From: an uncultured Rhodospirillales bacterium
Lineage (GTDB): Bacteria; Pseudomonadota; Alphaproteobacteria; Acetobacterales; Acetobacteraceae
Direction of reading: 5' to 3'
DNA: 64,000 nucleotides
Assembly: GCA_903927465.1 (NCBI GenBank)
Contig: CAIYMY010000194.1
Location: 1-64,000 of the forward strand
This document shows positions 1 through 7,615 of the stretch, one piece after another. Each line of letters opens with the position of its first letter. Positions within the stretch are counted from its first letter, which is position 1. A program made the position numbers and the translations under genes. The notes beneath the pieces are model-generated. The model was not told the origin of the DNA, did not search any database, and worked only from the letters and a program-made list of their open reading frames with translations.

Positions 1-16
1 AAGGAAGGAAACGACA

Positions 17-790
17 ATGATGAATCCGATGGCACTCACAGGCAAGACCATCATCGTGACTGGCGCGGGGCAGGGTATTGGCCGCGCCATTTCGGAATTG
101 GTGCTGGGGCTTGGCGGCAATCTGGTGATGGTGGAACGCAACCGCGAAACCCTGATGCAGGTGGCGGAAGACCTTGCGGGTGATCACACCATGGCCATTG
201 AAGGCGATGTGAGTGAGGAAGAATTTGGGCCGCAATGCGTGGCCGATGCCGTGGCGCGTTTTGGTGCCGTACATGGCCTGGTGAATTGCGCCGGCATCAC
301 GCGCCCCGCGATGATCGAGAAAATGACGCTCCGCCAATGGCAGGAAGTGATCAATGTGAACCTGACCGCCTGCCATTTGATGCAGCAGGCGGTGGGCAAG
401 CACATGATCGAACGTGCGCGTGCCGGTGATGAACGCCCCGGCGCGATTGTAAATATTTCCTCGACCGCCGGCAAAAGGGGCAGCATTGGCCAGGTGAATT
501 ATTCCGCCGCCAAGGCTGGGCTTTTCGGCGTGACCATGACAGCGGCGAGCGAATGGGCGCGGTATGGCATTCGCGTGAATAGTGTGGGCTTCGGTACAGT
601 GGAAACGCCGATGACAGAAGTGATCCGTTCAGAGCGTTTCCGCGAACGCACACTGGCGCGCATTCCGCTTAATCGCGTGGCTCTACCATCGGAAGTGGCG
701 CCCTTGATCTGCTTCCTGCTGTCCGAAGGGGCTTCCTTTATTACCGGGCAGAATTGGGTGCAGTGTGGCGGGGCGCATATGCAGCCCTAA
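17..790 (+). CDS. Short-chain dehydrogenase/reductase (SDR)
   Basis: A classical SDR oxidoreductase of 257 residues, presumably NAD(P)-dependent and cytoplasmic. The Rossmann motif GAGQGIG is at residues 16-22, the NAG-type motif appears as NCAG near 90, and the catalytic YSAAK is at Tyr162/Lys166 after the Ser148-149 region. The C-terminal half has the usual ETPM and FITGQ segments. The start is supported by AAGGAAGG just upstream; a second ATG follows directly, so the true start may be one codon later. The gene begins at the window edge, so upstream partners are not visible. The substrate cannot be told; FabG-like 3-oxoacyl reductase or a sugar/alcohol dehydrogenase are equally possible. 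Confidence 0.9.
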   Translation: MMNPMALTGKTIIVTGAGQGIGRAISELVLGLGGNLVMVERNRETLMQVAEDLAGDHTMAIEGDVSEEEFGPQCVADAVARFGAVHGLVNCAGITRPAMIEKMTLRQWQEVINVNLTACHLMQQAVGKHMIERARAGDERPGAIVNISSTAGKRGSIGQVNYSAAKAGLFGVTMTAASEWARYGIRVNSVGFGTVETPMTEVIRSERFRERTLARIPLNRVALPSEVAPLICFLLSEGASFITGQNWVQCGGAHMQP

Positions 791-807
791 GGGTGATTAA
801 GGCAGAT

Positions 808-901
808 CACGTTCAGATGGAATCATCTGAACGTGTGAAGATGCTCGAAAAACAACGATTTAGAGCGGGTTGCGTGAACCCATGTGAACGCAACACGCTC
901 T
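808..901. repeat. Palindromic intergenic element (two stem-loops)
   Basis: Two inverted repeats lie between the SDR and lpxB. The first is a perfect 12-bp stem, CACGTTCAGATG paired with CATCTGAACGTG (808-819/824-835), with a GAAT loop. The second is a 14-bp stem, AGAGCGGGTTGCGT paired with ACGCAACACGCTCT (862-875/888-901), with one mismatch. The second arm overlaps the lpxB stop codon. The layout resembles dispersed palindromic repeats known between genes in many alphaproteobacteria. It sits between two convergent 3' ends, so it may also help terminate or stabilise both mRNAs. No T-tract follows, so it is not a standard terminator. Confidence 0.7.
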
Positions 902-2048
902 AAGGCAGTGCGGCTAGTACCGCTGCTGCTGCGGCGTCAGATGGCGTGCCTTCGGGCGCGCGTAGCTTGGCCAGGGTTTCCGCAAAACCCTGGCGCTGCG
1001 CTGCCACCGCCGCATCGTCGCGCAACAGCGGCAGCAGTGCGGCGGTTAGCCCTTCCGGCGTGCAGCTTTCCTGAATGCGTTCCGGCACCACTTCCCGCGC
1101 ACAAAGCAGATTTACCAGCGAGACATGCGGCACCTTGACCAGCCGCCGTATAATCGCCGCCGTGATGGGATTGACGCGATAGGCAACGATATGCGGCACG
1201 CCCGCCACCGCCATCTCAAGCGATGAGGTGCCGGATTTGATTAGCCCTGCACCGTTTTCTGCCGCTGCCGCGAAGGCATCATGCTTATCGGCGATGTCTT
1301 CCACCAGAATGGATGCAGCGGGCCATTGCGCCGCCGCCTCGCGTACCAGCGGCGCAACAATAGGTGAGACAGCAACCACCGGGCGCAGCGCTGGGTTTTG
1401 TGGCAACACGACTTTCAAGGTGGCACCAAAAATCGGCAGCAAGCGCGTTGCTTCAATGCGCCGGCTGCCCGGCATGATGATCAGCGGGCGATCGGTTGCC
1501 GCCAGCCCGTGGCGTGCGCGGAAACGCGCGGCATTGCCCTGATCCACCCCGCTTTCCAGCACGGGATGGCCCACGAAAGTCACGGGTATGCCAGCGGCTT
1601 CGAAAAACGCGGGCTCGAAAGGCAGCAGACACAGCAAATGATCAATCTTGTGCCGGAGTTTGTTGACGCGCCCTGGCCGCCACGCCCAGACCTGAGGTGC
1701 GACGTAATGCATCACCGGGATGCCGCGCGGCTTCACGGCCTCCGCAATCCGTAGCGTAAAACCGGGGCTGTCAATCGTAACCAGAAGCGCGGGTTGGCGT
1801 GTGAGGATATCGGCTTCGGTCTCCGCCAGGCGACGCTTCAATTGCCGAATGCGCGGCAGCACTTCCAGCAGGCCCATCAGCGCCAATTCGCGGTAGGGAA
1901 AAAGGCTTGGCATGCCCTGTTCGGCCATGCGTTCACCGCCAATGCCGGCAAAATTCAGATCAGGGCGTGCCTTGCGCAAGGCCGCGACCAGGCGCGCACC
2001 GAGCACATCGCCCGAAGCCTCTCCGGCGATGATGTAGATCAGCGTCAT
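900..2048 (-). CDS. lpxB: Lipid-A-disaccharide synthase LpxB
   Basis: Family GT19 glycosyltransferase. It joins UDP-2,3-diacylglucosamine and lipid X to give lipid A disaccharide phosphate at the inner face of the cytoplasmic membrane. At 382 residues it has the normal length. Family blocks visible are GEASGD near the N terminus, YVAPQVWAWRPGRV, LLPFEP, FVGHPV and the C-domain LPGSRRIEA. The ATG overlaps the stop of the upstream nitrilase gene by 4 bp (ATGA), so it is the last gene of a GNAT-nitrilase-lpxB operon. lpxB normally lies with lpxD-fabZ-lpxA, so this placement is unusual. Its stop codon lies inside a palindromic element. Confidence 0.96.
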   Translation of the reverse strand: MTLIYIIAGEASGDVLGARLVAALRKARPDLNFAGIGGERMAEQGMPSLFPYRELALMGLLEVLPRIRQLKRRLAETEADILTRQPALLVTIDSPGFTLRIAEAVKPRGIPVMHYVAPQVWAWRPGRVNKLRHKIDHLLCLLPFEPAFFEAAGIPVTFVGHPVLESGVDQGNAARFRARHGLAATDRPLIIMPGSRRIEATRLLPIFGATLKVVLPQNPALRPVVAVSPIVAPLVREAAAQWPAASILVEDIADKHDAFAAAAENGAGLIKSGTSSLEMAVAGVPHIVAYRVNPITAAIIRRLVKVPHVSLVNLLCAREVVPERIQESCTPEGLTAALLPLLRDDAAVAAQRQGFAETLAKLRAPEGTPSDAAAAAVLAALP

Positions 2049-2935
2049 GCGAAGCTGGCGGGCTTGGGCGAGCCAAAGGGCGCCCTTGGCCAGTCGCGGT
2101 GATTGAGCACGGCGCCATCGCGCCGTACGCCCTCAATTAAACTGGGATCGAGCGTGCAAAACACCCAGCCGGGCGCATCCATTTCGCCTTCGGCCAGAAT
2201 GCCATCGGCAGGAAAGCCGCGATCCATCGGGCCAAAAACACCGGCGCGGCCATGATTGACATCAAGCGCCGCGGACCAGGGCGCTTCGCCAATTGTTGGT
2301 GTTATCGCGACATAGCACTGGTTTTCCAAAGCGCGGGCGCGGGCCGAGAAATGCACGCGATTGAAACCAGCAAGGCTATCCGTGCAGCTTGGCGAAAGGA
2401 TCAGCCAGGCGCCGGCCATCACCTGCACCCGCGCGTGTTTCGGAAATTCGATATCATAACAAATCGAAATACCAATCCTGCCCCAGGGCGTGTCAAACAC
2501 ATTGGGATCGGCGCCTTGGCTGATGCCCCAGCGTTCAGTCTCAAACCGCGTCATGGCGCGCTTCTCTTGAAAGGCGACGCGGCCTTCTGGCGTGATCAAA
2601 GGCGCGCGATTGACCACGCGGCCATCGGATGCGCGCATTGGCAAGCTGCCGGGTTGAAGCCAGACGCGGTGGCGCCGTGCGGCTTCGCGCATCGCGGTCA
2701 GGATGTCCGGTGCGGCGGTGATCATGGCGGCAAGCTCTGCGGCTTCAGTCGCCTCGCCACCATTCAGCCCGGCGCCGAGTTCCACCGCGGCATATTCCGG
2801 CAGCACCAGCAAATCCGCCTGCGCGCGGCCTTCTTCCAGCCAGCGATCAAGCGCCGCCGCGAATGCCACGATGGAGGCCGGGCGCCCTACCGGATATTGC
2901 AGCAAGCCAAGCCGGATAGGGGCGGATTCCGTCAT
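2045..2935 (-). CDS. Carbon-nitrogen hydrolase (nitrilase superfamily)
   Basis: A nitrilase-superfamily amidase of 296 residues. The catalytic triad is visible: Glu47 in LPEYAAVE, Lys125 in QEKRAMTRFE and Cys159 in ISICYDIEFP. Residues after CYD read FPKHARV, as in aliphatic amidase or omega-amidase branches; the substrate is unknown. The ORF track begins at a TTG, but the next codon is an ATG that overlaps the stop of the upstream GNAT gene by one base (TGATG). I chose that ATG. Its own stop overlaps the lpxB start. Tight coupling with an acetyltransferase suggests an operon acting on amides or acylated amines, which is inference only. Confidence 0.9.
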   Translation of the reverse strand: MTESAPIRLGLLQYPVGRPASIVAFAAALDRWLEEGRAQADLLVLPEYAAVELGAGLNGGEATEAAELAAMITAAPDILTAMREAARRHRVWLQPGSLPMRASDGRVVNRAPLITPEGRVAFQEKRAMTRFETERWGISQGADPNVFDTPWGRIGISICYDIEFPKHARVQVMAGAWLILSPSCTDSLAGFNRVHFSARARALENQCYVAITPTIGEAPWSAALDVNHGRAGVFGPMDRGFPADGILAEGEMDAPGWVFCTLDPSLIEGVRRDGAVLNHRDWPRAPFGSPKPASFA

Positions 2936-3534
2936 CAAAGCTGCTTGATCCAGAAGGAAAGTACATGCGGCGTTTCGCGCGTATCGTCCACTTCGCGCCA
3001 GGACATCACGGTTGAGATATCCGGCCGCGCTTCATAGCCGCGATTATGCCAAAACCCATCCAAGGGCGTGTAATCGCGTGGCCGGCGCGGGTCGTTTTCA
3101 TTGCGTACAACGGCACAGAAGGCAGCGATGGAAAGCCCCAAGCGGCGCGCATGGGCTTCGCGTTGCTGAAAGAAGCGCACGCCTGCTCCCTGACCGCGAT
3201 ATTCCGGCAACAAAACACTTTCACCGAAATAACATAGCGTCGCCGCATCCAGCCCAGCCGCAGCCCAGGAAGCGCGGAGCTTTTCGCTAGCTTCATGCCC
3301 CGGTTGGCAGGTGGCCATGCCAACGGCTTCCCCCTGCGCCGTGCTGGCCGCCACCACCAAGGCGCCGGGGCTTTGCGCGTAAGCTGCAAGGTAGCGCGCC
3401 TCATGCGCCGGATCGCCATCGTAAAGATAAGGCCATTCGCGAAAGACACGAATGCGCAGACCGGCCAACGCATCCAACCGCGCAGTAAGCGCCGCGCCAG
3501 AGAGGGTTTCGAAGGTCAAAGGGGCAGGGGGCAT
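2935..3534 (-). CDS. GNAT family N-acetyltransferase
   Basis: A 199-residue GNAT acetyltransferase. The acetyl-CoA-binding motif A is seen as SVLLPEYRGQGAGVRFF (the R-G-Q-G-A-G loop), preceded by a motif containing AVGMATCQPG. The N-terminal part (TLSGAALTARLDALAGLRI) and the length fit small-molecule acetyltransferases rather than RimI. It is the first gene of a three-gene minus-strand operon with a nitrilase-type amidase and lpxB, with overlapping stop and start codons. The substrate cannot be deduced. Confidence 0.85.
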   Translation of the reverse strand: MPPAPLTFETLSGAALTARLDALAGLRIRVFREWPYLYDGDPAHEARYLAAYAQSPGALVVAASTAQGEAVGMATCQPGHEASEKLRASWAAAGLDAATLCYFGESVLLPEYRGQGAGVRFFQQREAHARRLGLSIAAFCAVVRNENDPRRPRDYTPLDGFWHNRGYEARPDISTVMSWREVDDTRETPHVLSFWIKQL

Positions 3535-3569
3535 GGCGCGTTATTAGCGGAGATTGCCGCGCGGCGGAA

Positions 3570-4616
3570 TCATTCTGTGCCCGCTGAAAGTGCAGCCTTA
3601 TCGCGTGCCGCTTGCAGGAAGGCGGCCAAGCCTTCTTCCACCACGGCCCTGTCCAGATCGCGCAGGATAAAGACAAGGCGGGATTGCCGATCATGCCCTG
3701 CCGGCCAGGCGGCCAGGCGTTCCGGCGGGTGAAACACATGCTGCACGCCATGCAGCACCACCGGGCGATCCTCCCCTTGCAGGTTCAGGATCGCTTTTAG
3801 CCGTAGGATGCTGGCGCCGCGCGTGATGGCAAGCATTTCAAGCCAGCTCGCCAGCCCCTCCCAGGGGAGGGGCTCGGCGAAGGTCAGACCAAAGGCCTGG
3901 ATGCGTGCATCATGGCGGTTCGGATCATGGTGATGGCCATGATGATGGTGATGATGCGCGGCTTCCGCCGCCAACCAGGTCGCGACATCGGCAATCTTGG
4001 CGTTGGCATCAAAGCCACCCGCGCCAAACAGGAAATCCGGCGGGACATCTCCCGCCACGACGCGCTGGATTGGCGCGCCGGGATTGAGCGCATGGAGTCT
4101 AGCATCAAGCGCGCTGATTTGATCGGCGCTCGCGATATCTGTCTTGCTCAGGATCAGCCGGTCGGCCACGGCAGCCTGCTTCACCGCTTCAATCTGGCTG
4201 TCCAGCGTGGCGGCGCCGAGCACCGCATCCACCACCGTCACCACGCCATCAAGCCGGAAGGAACGCAGCGCCACCGGGTCGCTCATCAGTGTTTGCAGAA
4301 TGGGCGCGGGATCAGCCAGGCCCGTGGTTTCAATTAGCACGCGGCGAATTTCATGCCCGGCTTCGGCCTTCAGCGCCAAATCACGCAAAGCGCGCTGCAA
4401 ATCGCCGCGGATGGTGCAGCAAAGGCAGCCGGCATTGAGCAACACGGTATCTTCATCAAGCTTTTCGACCAGCAGATGATCCAGCCCAATCTCGCCGAAT
4501 TCATTGATGAGAACAGCACTGCCCGCCATATCCGGGTGCTTCAGCAGCCGGTTCAACAGCGTGGTCTTGCCCGCCCCCAGAAAGCCGGTCAGCATCGTGA
4601 CGGGAATGAGCTTCAT
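3570..4616 (-). CDS. CobW/COG0523 family GTPase, probable zinc metallochaperone
   Basis: A G3E-family P-loop GTPase of 348 residues. The Walker A motif is GFLGAGKTT at residues 11-19, the family metal-binding motif CLCC is at 64-67, and a His-rich loop (six His, then GHHHDPNRHD) lies between the GTPase and C-terminal CobW_C domains. ZigA/ZagA-type members deliver zinc to client proteins under zinc limitation. The ORF track starts 27 codons earlier inside hisI; the ATG at 4616 overlaps the hisI TGA (ATGA) and fits the family N terminus. It is co-transcribed with hisI and lies next to zur, which favours zinc over cobalt. Cobalamin synthesis is less likely, since no cob genes are nearby. Confidence 0.92.
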   Translation of the reverse strand: MKLIPVTMLTGFLGAGKTTLLNRLLKHPDMAGSAVLINEFGEIGLDHLLVEKLDEDTVLLNAGCLCCTIRGDLQRALRDLALKAEAGHEIRRVLIETTGLADPAPILQTLMSDPVALRSFRLDGVVTVVDAVLGAATLDSQIEAVKQAAVADRLILSKTDIASADQISALDARLHALNPGAPIQRVVAGDVPPDFLFGAGGFDANAKIADVATWLAAEAAHHHHHHGHHHDPNRHDARIQAFGLTFAEPLPWEGLASWLEMLAITRGASILRLKAILNLQGEDRPVVLHGVQHVFHPPERLAAWPAGHDRQSRLVFILRDLDRAVVEEGLAAFLQAARDKAALSAGTE

Positions 4617-5026
4617 TTGCGGTAGAGCGCTTCCGGGTCCATCAGCGGCTCCGCGATATTGGCCAGCGCATCGCCGCGCGGCGCGCGGTAGAAGCAATTA
4701 CGCCGCCCGGTATGGCAGGCAACGCCCTGCTGATCCACCAGCAGCAGGATGGTATCGCCATCACAATCAAGCCGGAGGTCCACCAGCATCTGCACCTGGC
4801 CGGATGTTTCCCCCTTGCGCCACAGTGCCTTGCGGGAACGCGAATAATAGCAGACCCGGCCGGTTTGGAGTGTTTCAGTCAGGCTTTCTGCATTCATCCA
4901 GGCCATCATCAGCACTTCGCCCGTATCATGCTGCTGGGCGATGGCGGGGATGAGGCCGGCGGCATCGGGCTTGATGGCCGCAAGCAGGCTGTCGCGCGCA
5001 GTGGCGGAAATGGTGGGGGCTGACAT
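4613..5026 (-). CDS. hisI: Phosphoribosyl-AMP cyclohydrolase HisI
   Basis: A 137-residue cyclohydrolase that opens the purine ring of phosphoribosyl-AMP in histidine synthesis. It is a stand-alone HisI without a HisE domain. Signature DCDGDT and the zinc-site segment ACHTGRRNCFYR are present, so the three family zinc cysteines appear intact. The gene lies outside any his operon. It is followed with a 4-bp overlap by a COG0523 GTPase and divergent from zur. The ATG is directly adjacent to a Zur-like palindrome and lacks a clear Shine-Dalgarno sequence. A TATAAA about 7 bases upstream of the ATG could make the message nearly leaderless (inference). It may be a zinc-responsive HisI copy. Confidence 0.95.
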   Translation of the reverse strand: MSAPTISATARDSLLAAIKPDAAGLIPAIAQQHDTGEVLMMAWMNAESLTETLQTGRVCYYSRSRKALWRKGETSGQVQMLVDLRLDCDGDTILLLVDQQGVACHTGRRNCFYRAPRGDALANIAEPLMDPEALYRK

Positions 5027-5041
5027 TGTTACTTTATAACA
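5027..5041. promoter_or_regulatory. Putative Zur operator in the hisI-zur intergenic region
   Basis: TGTTACTTTATAACA is a 6-3-6 palindrome with one mismatch. It strongly resembles the bacterial Zur consensus core (TGTTATAnTATAACA). It sits in the 40-bp gap between the divergent hisI and zur genes, directly abutting the hisI start codon and about 25 bases before the zur start. Binding there would repress hisI-COG0523 when zinc is plentiful and could autoregulate zur. Identification rests on similarity to the known consensus and on gene context. Confidence 0.75.
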
Positions 5042-5066
5042 TGCGCGATTCCTGTTAGGAAGCGGT

Positions 5067-5558
5067 ATGAATGGATCAGCTCATCATTTGACGGTGCTCG
5101 AAAGGGCGGAGGCGCTTTGCCAAACGCGCGGCGTACAGCTTACGCCACTGCGGCGCGATGTGCTGCGCCTGGTGTTGGAATCTGAGGCGCCGATTGGTGC
5201 CTATGCTTTGCTTGATCAATTGAAGGCAAGCCGCGCCAAGGCCGCGCCGCCCACCGTGTATCGCGCGCTGGATTTCCTGCTGGAACAGGGATTGATCCAT
5301 CGGCTTGAGCGTCTGAACGCCTTCATGGGCTGTAATGAGGCCTTGGAAGGGCATGGCGCGCATCACGACCATGCGCATGACCATCCGCATCAATTCCTGA
5401 TCTGTCGCGGCTGCGGCATGACGCGCGAGATTTCCGATCACGGCGTGGCTGAGGCAATTAGCGCGGCCGCCGCCAAGGCAGGCTTTTCTGCCGCGCGTGC
5501 GACGGTGGAGATTGAAGGTTTTTGCGGCAAATGCGGGGACGCTCCGCACATCGCTTAG
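5067..5558 (+). CDS. zur: Fur-family zinc uptake regulator Zur
   Basis: A 163-residue Fur-superfamily repressor. A winged-helix DNA-binding domain (about 1-85) contains TPLRRDVLRLVL and PPTVYRALDFLLEQGL. A dimerisation domain follows a His-rich stretch (HHDHAHDHPHQF, 99-110). The structural zinc site is CRGCG (Cys113/Cys116) with C-terminal CGKCG (Cys153/Cys156). These features, the short wHTH linker and the adjacency to a zinc-type COG0523 GTPase fit Zur rather than Fur. A TAGGAAG Shine-Dalgarno precedes the ATG. The regulator probably responds to cytoplasmic zinc and controls the divergent hisI operon through the intergenic palindrome. Confidence 0.88.
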   Translation: MNGSAHHLTVLERAEALCQTRGVQLTPLRRDVLRLVLESEAPIGAYALLDQLKASRAKAAPPTVYRALDFLLEQGLIHRLERLNAFMGCNEALEGHGAHHDHAHDHPHQFLICRGCGMTREISDHGVAEAISAAAAKAGFSAARATVEIEGFCGKCGDAPHIA

Positions 5559-5629
5559 ACATTATTTAAGTTGCGTAGCGGGTGGCGTGACGCGTACGCT
5601 AGTTTCTCTTCGCGGTTCAGGAGGATGTG

Positions 5630-6055
5630 ATGGCATTTCGTGGTTTTAGCTCTTTCCTCCACTTGGCGGCATTTGCAGTGGCAATGGGCACGGCGCCCAT
5701 GGCTTCGGCACAGCAGAGTGCCATTACGGGTGAAACCTTCACCGCTGGTACAACTGGCGCGCTCGCAAGGCTATGCGGTGCAAGCGCGCAAGAAGCGTCT
5801 TACGCGGCGGCGGTGCATTTTTGCCATGGCGTGATGGTTGGTACCGGACAGACCAGCGATTCCATGCATAAGCGCCAGGGCACGCGGCCCGGCTTCTGCC
5901 TGCCCTCTCCATCGCCCACGCTCGATCAGGTAGCGGCGAGTTTTGTGGCTTGGTCCGCTGCCAATCCGCAATTTGATGGCTTGCGCGCTTCGGATGGGCT
6001 GCTGCGTTTTGCCGCGGCGCAATACCCTTGCGCCAAACGTTCGACGCGGCGTTGA
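5630..6055 (+). CDS. Secreted Rap1a/Tai-like domain protein
   Basis: About 141 residues, with a signal peptide ending near PMASAQQ. The mature part contains two or more spaced cysteines and the pattern FCHGVMVGTG, LPSPSPTLDQVAASFVAW and a C-terminal AAQYPC. This matches the Rap1a/Tai immunity-like domain, named after an immunity protein for a type VI peptidoglycan amidase but very common as a stand-alone periplasmic protein. The track ORF starts at a GTG one codon earlier; the ATG at 5630 is better spaced from the AGGAGG. No cognate effector gene is nearby, so an immunity role is not supported here. Confidence 0.7.
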   Translation: MAFRGFSSFLHLAAFAVAMGTAPMASAQQSAITGETFTAGTTGALARLCGASAQEASYAAAVHFCHGVMVGTGQTSDSMHKRQGTRPGFCLPSPSPTLDQVAASFVAWSAANPQFDGLRASDGLLRFAAAQYPCAKRSTRR

Positions 6056-6095
6056 TAGAAGACTGACAGAATTGGCAATCGCCAAGGAGATTCCG

Positions 6096-6323
6096 ATGGC
6101 TGACAGATGGAAAATAGGTTTTGCGTGCTTGGCGCTGCTGGCAGCAACTGGCTGTGCGGGTATGAGCGATACGCAGCGCAGCACAGCGATTGGTACCGGG
6201 GTTGGTGCACTTGGGGGTGCTGCGATCGGGTCCTTTTCCGGCAATGCCGGATGGGGGGCGCTGATTGGTGCTGGTGTCGGTGCAGCTGGCGGTTACGCGG
6301 TTGGCCAATCGCGTCGCAATTAA
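6096..6323 (+). CDS. Small glycine-zipper lipoprotein
   Basis: 75 residues. The ORF track opens 51 codons earlier, but the ATG at 6096 follows CCAAGGAGA and gives a clean lipoprotein leader (ALLAATGCAG, lipidated Cys at 20). The rest is a glycine-zipper region with GTGVGALGGAAIG and GAGVGAAGGYAVGQ. Such proteins resemble the Gly-zipper part of outer membrane 17-kDa-antigen/SlyB relatives and usually sit in the envelope. It is 40 bp downstream of the Rap1a-like gene and may share its transcript. Exact function is unknown. Confidence 0.8.
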   Translation: MADRWKIGFACLALLAATGCAGMSDTQRSTAIGTGVGALGGAAIGSFSGNAGWGALIGAGVGAAGGYAVGQSRRN

Positions 6324-6378
6324 CAGCGCGCTTATCAGCGTGGCGTGGAAACAGGCCGCAGCCAGCGTTGAAATTATT

Positions 6379-6404
6379 GGGCCGCCCGATTGGCAGGGCG
6401 GCCC
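6379..6404. terminator. Hairpin between convergent genes
   Basis: GGGCCGCCC and GGGCGGCCC form a perfect 9-bp GC stem around an 8-base loop, between the small lipoprotein gene and the convergent metC. No strong T-tract follows on the plus strand; on the minus strand the stem is followed by an AT-rich AATAATTT. It is a plausible weak terminator for metC. Confidence 0.5.
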
Positions 6405-6417
6405 GTAACCTACCGTG

Positions 6418-7614
6418 CTACTTCGGCAGCGCCGCCAAACCCTGCGTCAGATCAGCGACCAGATCGCCAACATCTTCAAGCCCGATATGAATGCGCACCG
6501 TAAAGCCGCCCAAATCCGGGCTGGTCGCGGAGCGGGTGATGAAGCCGGTGGTGGGAAGTGCGAGGCTTTCAAACCCACCCCAGGAAGCGCCAATGCCAAA
6601 AAGCTTCAGGCTATCAATGAAGCTGAAGATATCCGCTTCCGTATAGTGCGGCTTGAACACCACGCCGAATAGGCTGCATGCCCCGGTGAAGTCACGCTTC
6701 CATAGCGCATGCTGAGGATGCGATGGCAGGGCAGGGTGCAGAACACTTAGCACCTCTGGCCGGTTTTCAAACCAGCGCGCCACTTCAAGCCCGCTTTTTT
6801 CCTGCTGTTTTAAGCGAACAGGCATGGTGCGCGCACCACGCAGCGCCAGCCAGCAATCATCCGGTGCCGCGAAATGCCCCATTTGGGAGGCCGCGCCGCG
6901 CACAATCTCATAATCCTTTTCACTATTTACGGTGATGGAGCCCAGCAGGACATCCGAATGCCCGCCGACATATTTTGTCAGCGCCTGGATCGAAACATCC
7001 ACGCCATGCTGGAAGGGCATGAAGTGGTGAATGCCCCAGGTATTATCCATCATCACCACGCAACCCGCCGCATGCGCCGCGCGCGCAATAGCCGGCACAT
7101 CCTGCACTTCGAATGTGTGGCTGCCCGGGCTTTCCGTATAGACCACCTTGGTATTGGGGCGGATGAGCGCACGAATGCCGGCCTCATCAATCAGCGGATC
7201 GTAATAGGTGGTCTCAACCCCCCAATTCTTCAGCAACCCATTGCAGACATTGCGCGCCGGGCCATAGGCGGAATCCGGCATTAGGCAATGATCGCCGGTC
7301 TTGAGGTAGGCCATGAGCGGCACCGTTACCGCCGCCAAACCCGTGCCAACCAGCACGCAGCGTGTGCCGCCTTCAATTTCCGCGACCACATCTTCTAAAG
7401 CATATTGCGTGGGACCGCCGGCGGTGCCGTAGGTCATCACGCGGTTCCATTTATCCTTCTGAAAGGTGCGGCGCGATTCAGAATTCGGGTGCAGCACGGT
7501 GGAGCCGCGATGCACCGCGGGATTGACGAAGCCATGCGCTCGCGTCCCCGCGCGCCCGGCATGAGACATGCGGGTGGCAAAGCCTTGCCCGTCTTTGGCG
7601 TTGTTGTCGGCCAT
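6418..7614 (-). CDS. metC: Cystathionine beta-lyase (Cys/Met metabolism PLP enzyme)
   Basis: A 398-residue fold-type I PLP enzyme. Landmarks are SRRTFQKDKW, YGTAGGPTQYALE, the cofactor-stacking DSAYGP, YTESPGSHTFEV, DNTWG, and the Schiff-base lysine Lys214 in ALTKYVGGHSDV. The pattern fits cystathionine beta-lyase, giving homocysteine, pyruvate and ammonia; other C-S lyases of the family are possible. The ORF track starts 27 codons earlier inside sseA; the ATG at 7614 starts 1 base after the sseA stop. It is the last gene of alaX-sseA-metC, a sulfur/serine-handling operon. Confidence 0.93.
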   Translation of the reverse strand: MADNNAKDGQGFATRMSHAGRAGTRAHGFVNPAVHRGSTVLHPNSESRRTFQKDKWNRVMTYGTAGGPTQYALEDVVAEIEGGTRCVLVGTGLAAVTVPLMAYLKTGDHCLMPDSAYGPARNVCNGLLKNWGVETTYYDPLIDEAGIRALIRPNTKVVYTESPGSHTFEVQDVPAIARAAHAAGCVVMMDNTWGIHHFMPFQHGVDVSIQALTKYVGGHSDVLLGSITVNSEKDYEIVRGAASQMGHFAAPDDCWLALRGARTMPVRLKQQEKSGLEVARWFENRPEVLSVLHPALPSHPQHALWKRDFTGACSLFGVVFKPHYTEADIFSFIDSLKLFGIGASWGGFESLALPTTGFITRSATSPDLGGFTVRIHIGLEDVGDLVADLTQGLAALPK

Positions 7615-7615
7615 A

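Noticed and set aside
3570-4616. Cobalamin biosynthesis CobW
   Set aside because: No cob genes are close; the His-rich loop and zur/hisI neighbours favour a zinc role.
5630-6055. Type VI secretion immunity protein
   Set aside because: The Rap1a/Tai domain is common in unrelated periplasmic proteins, and no amidase effector or T6SS gene is nearby.
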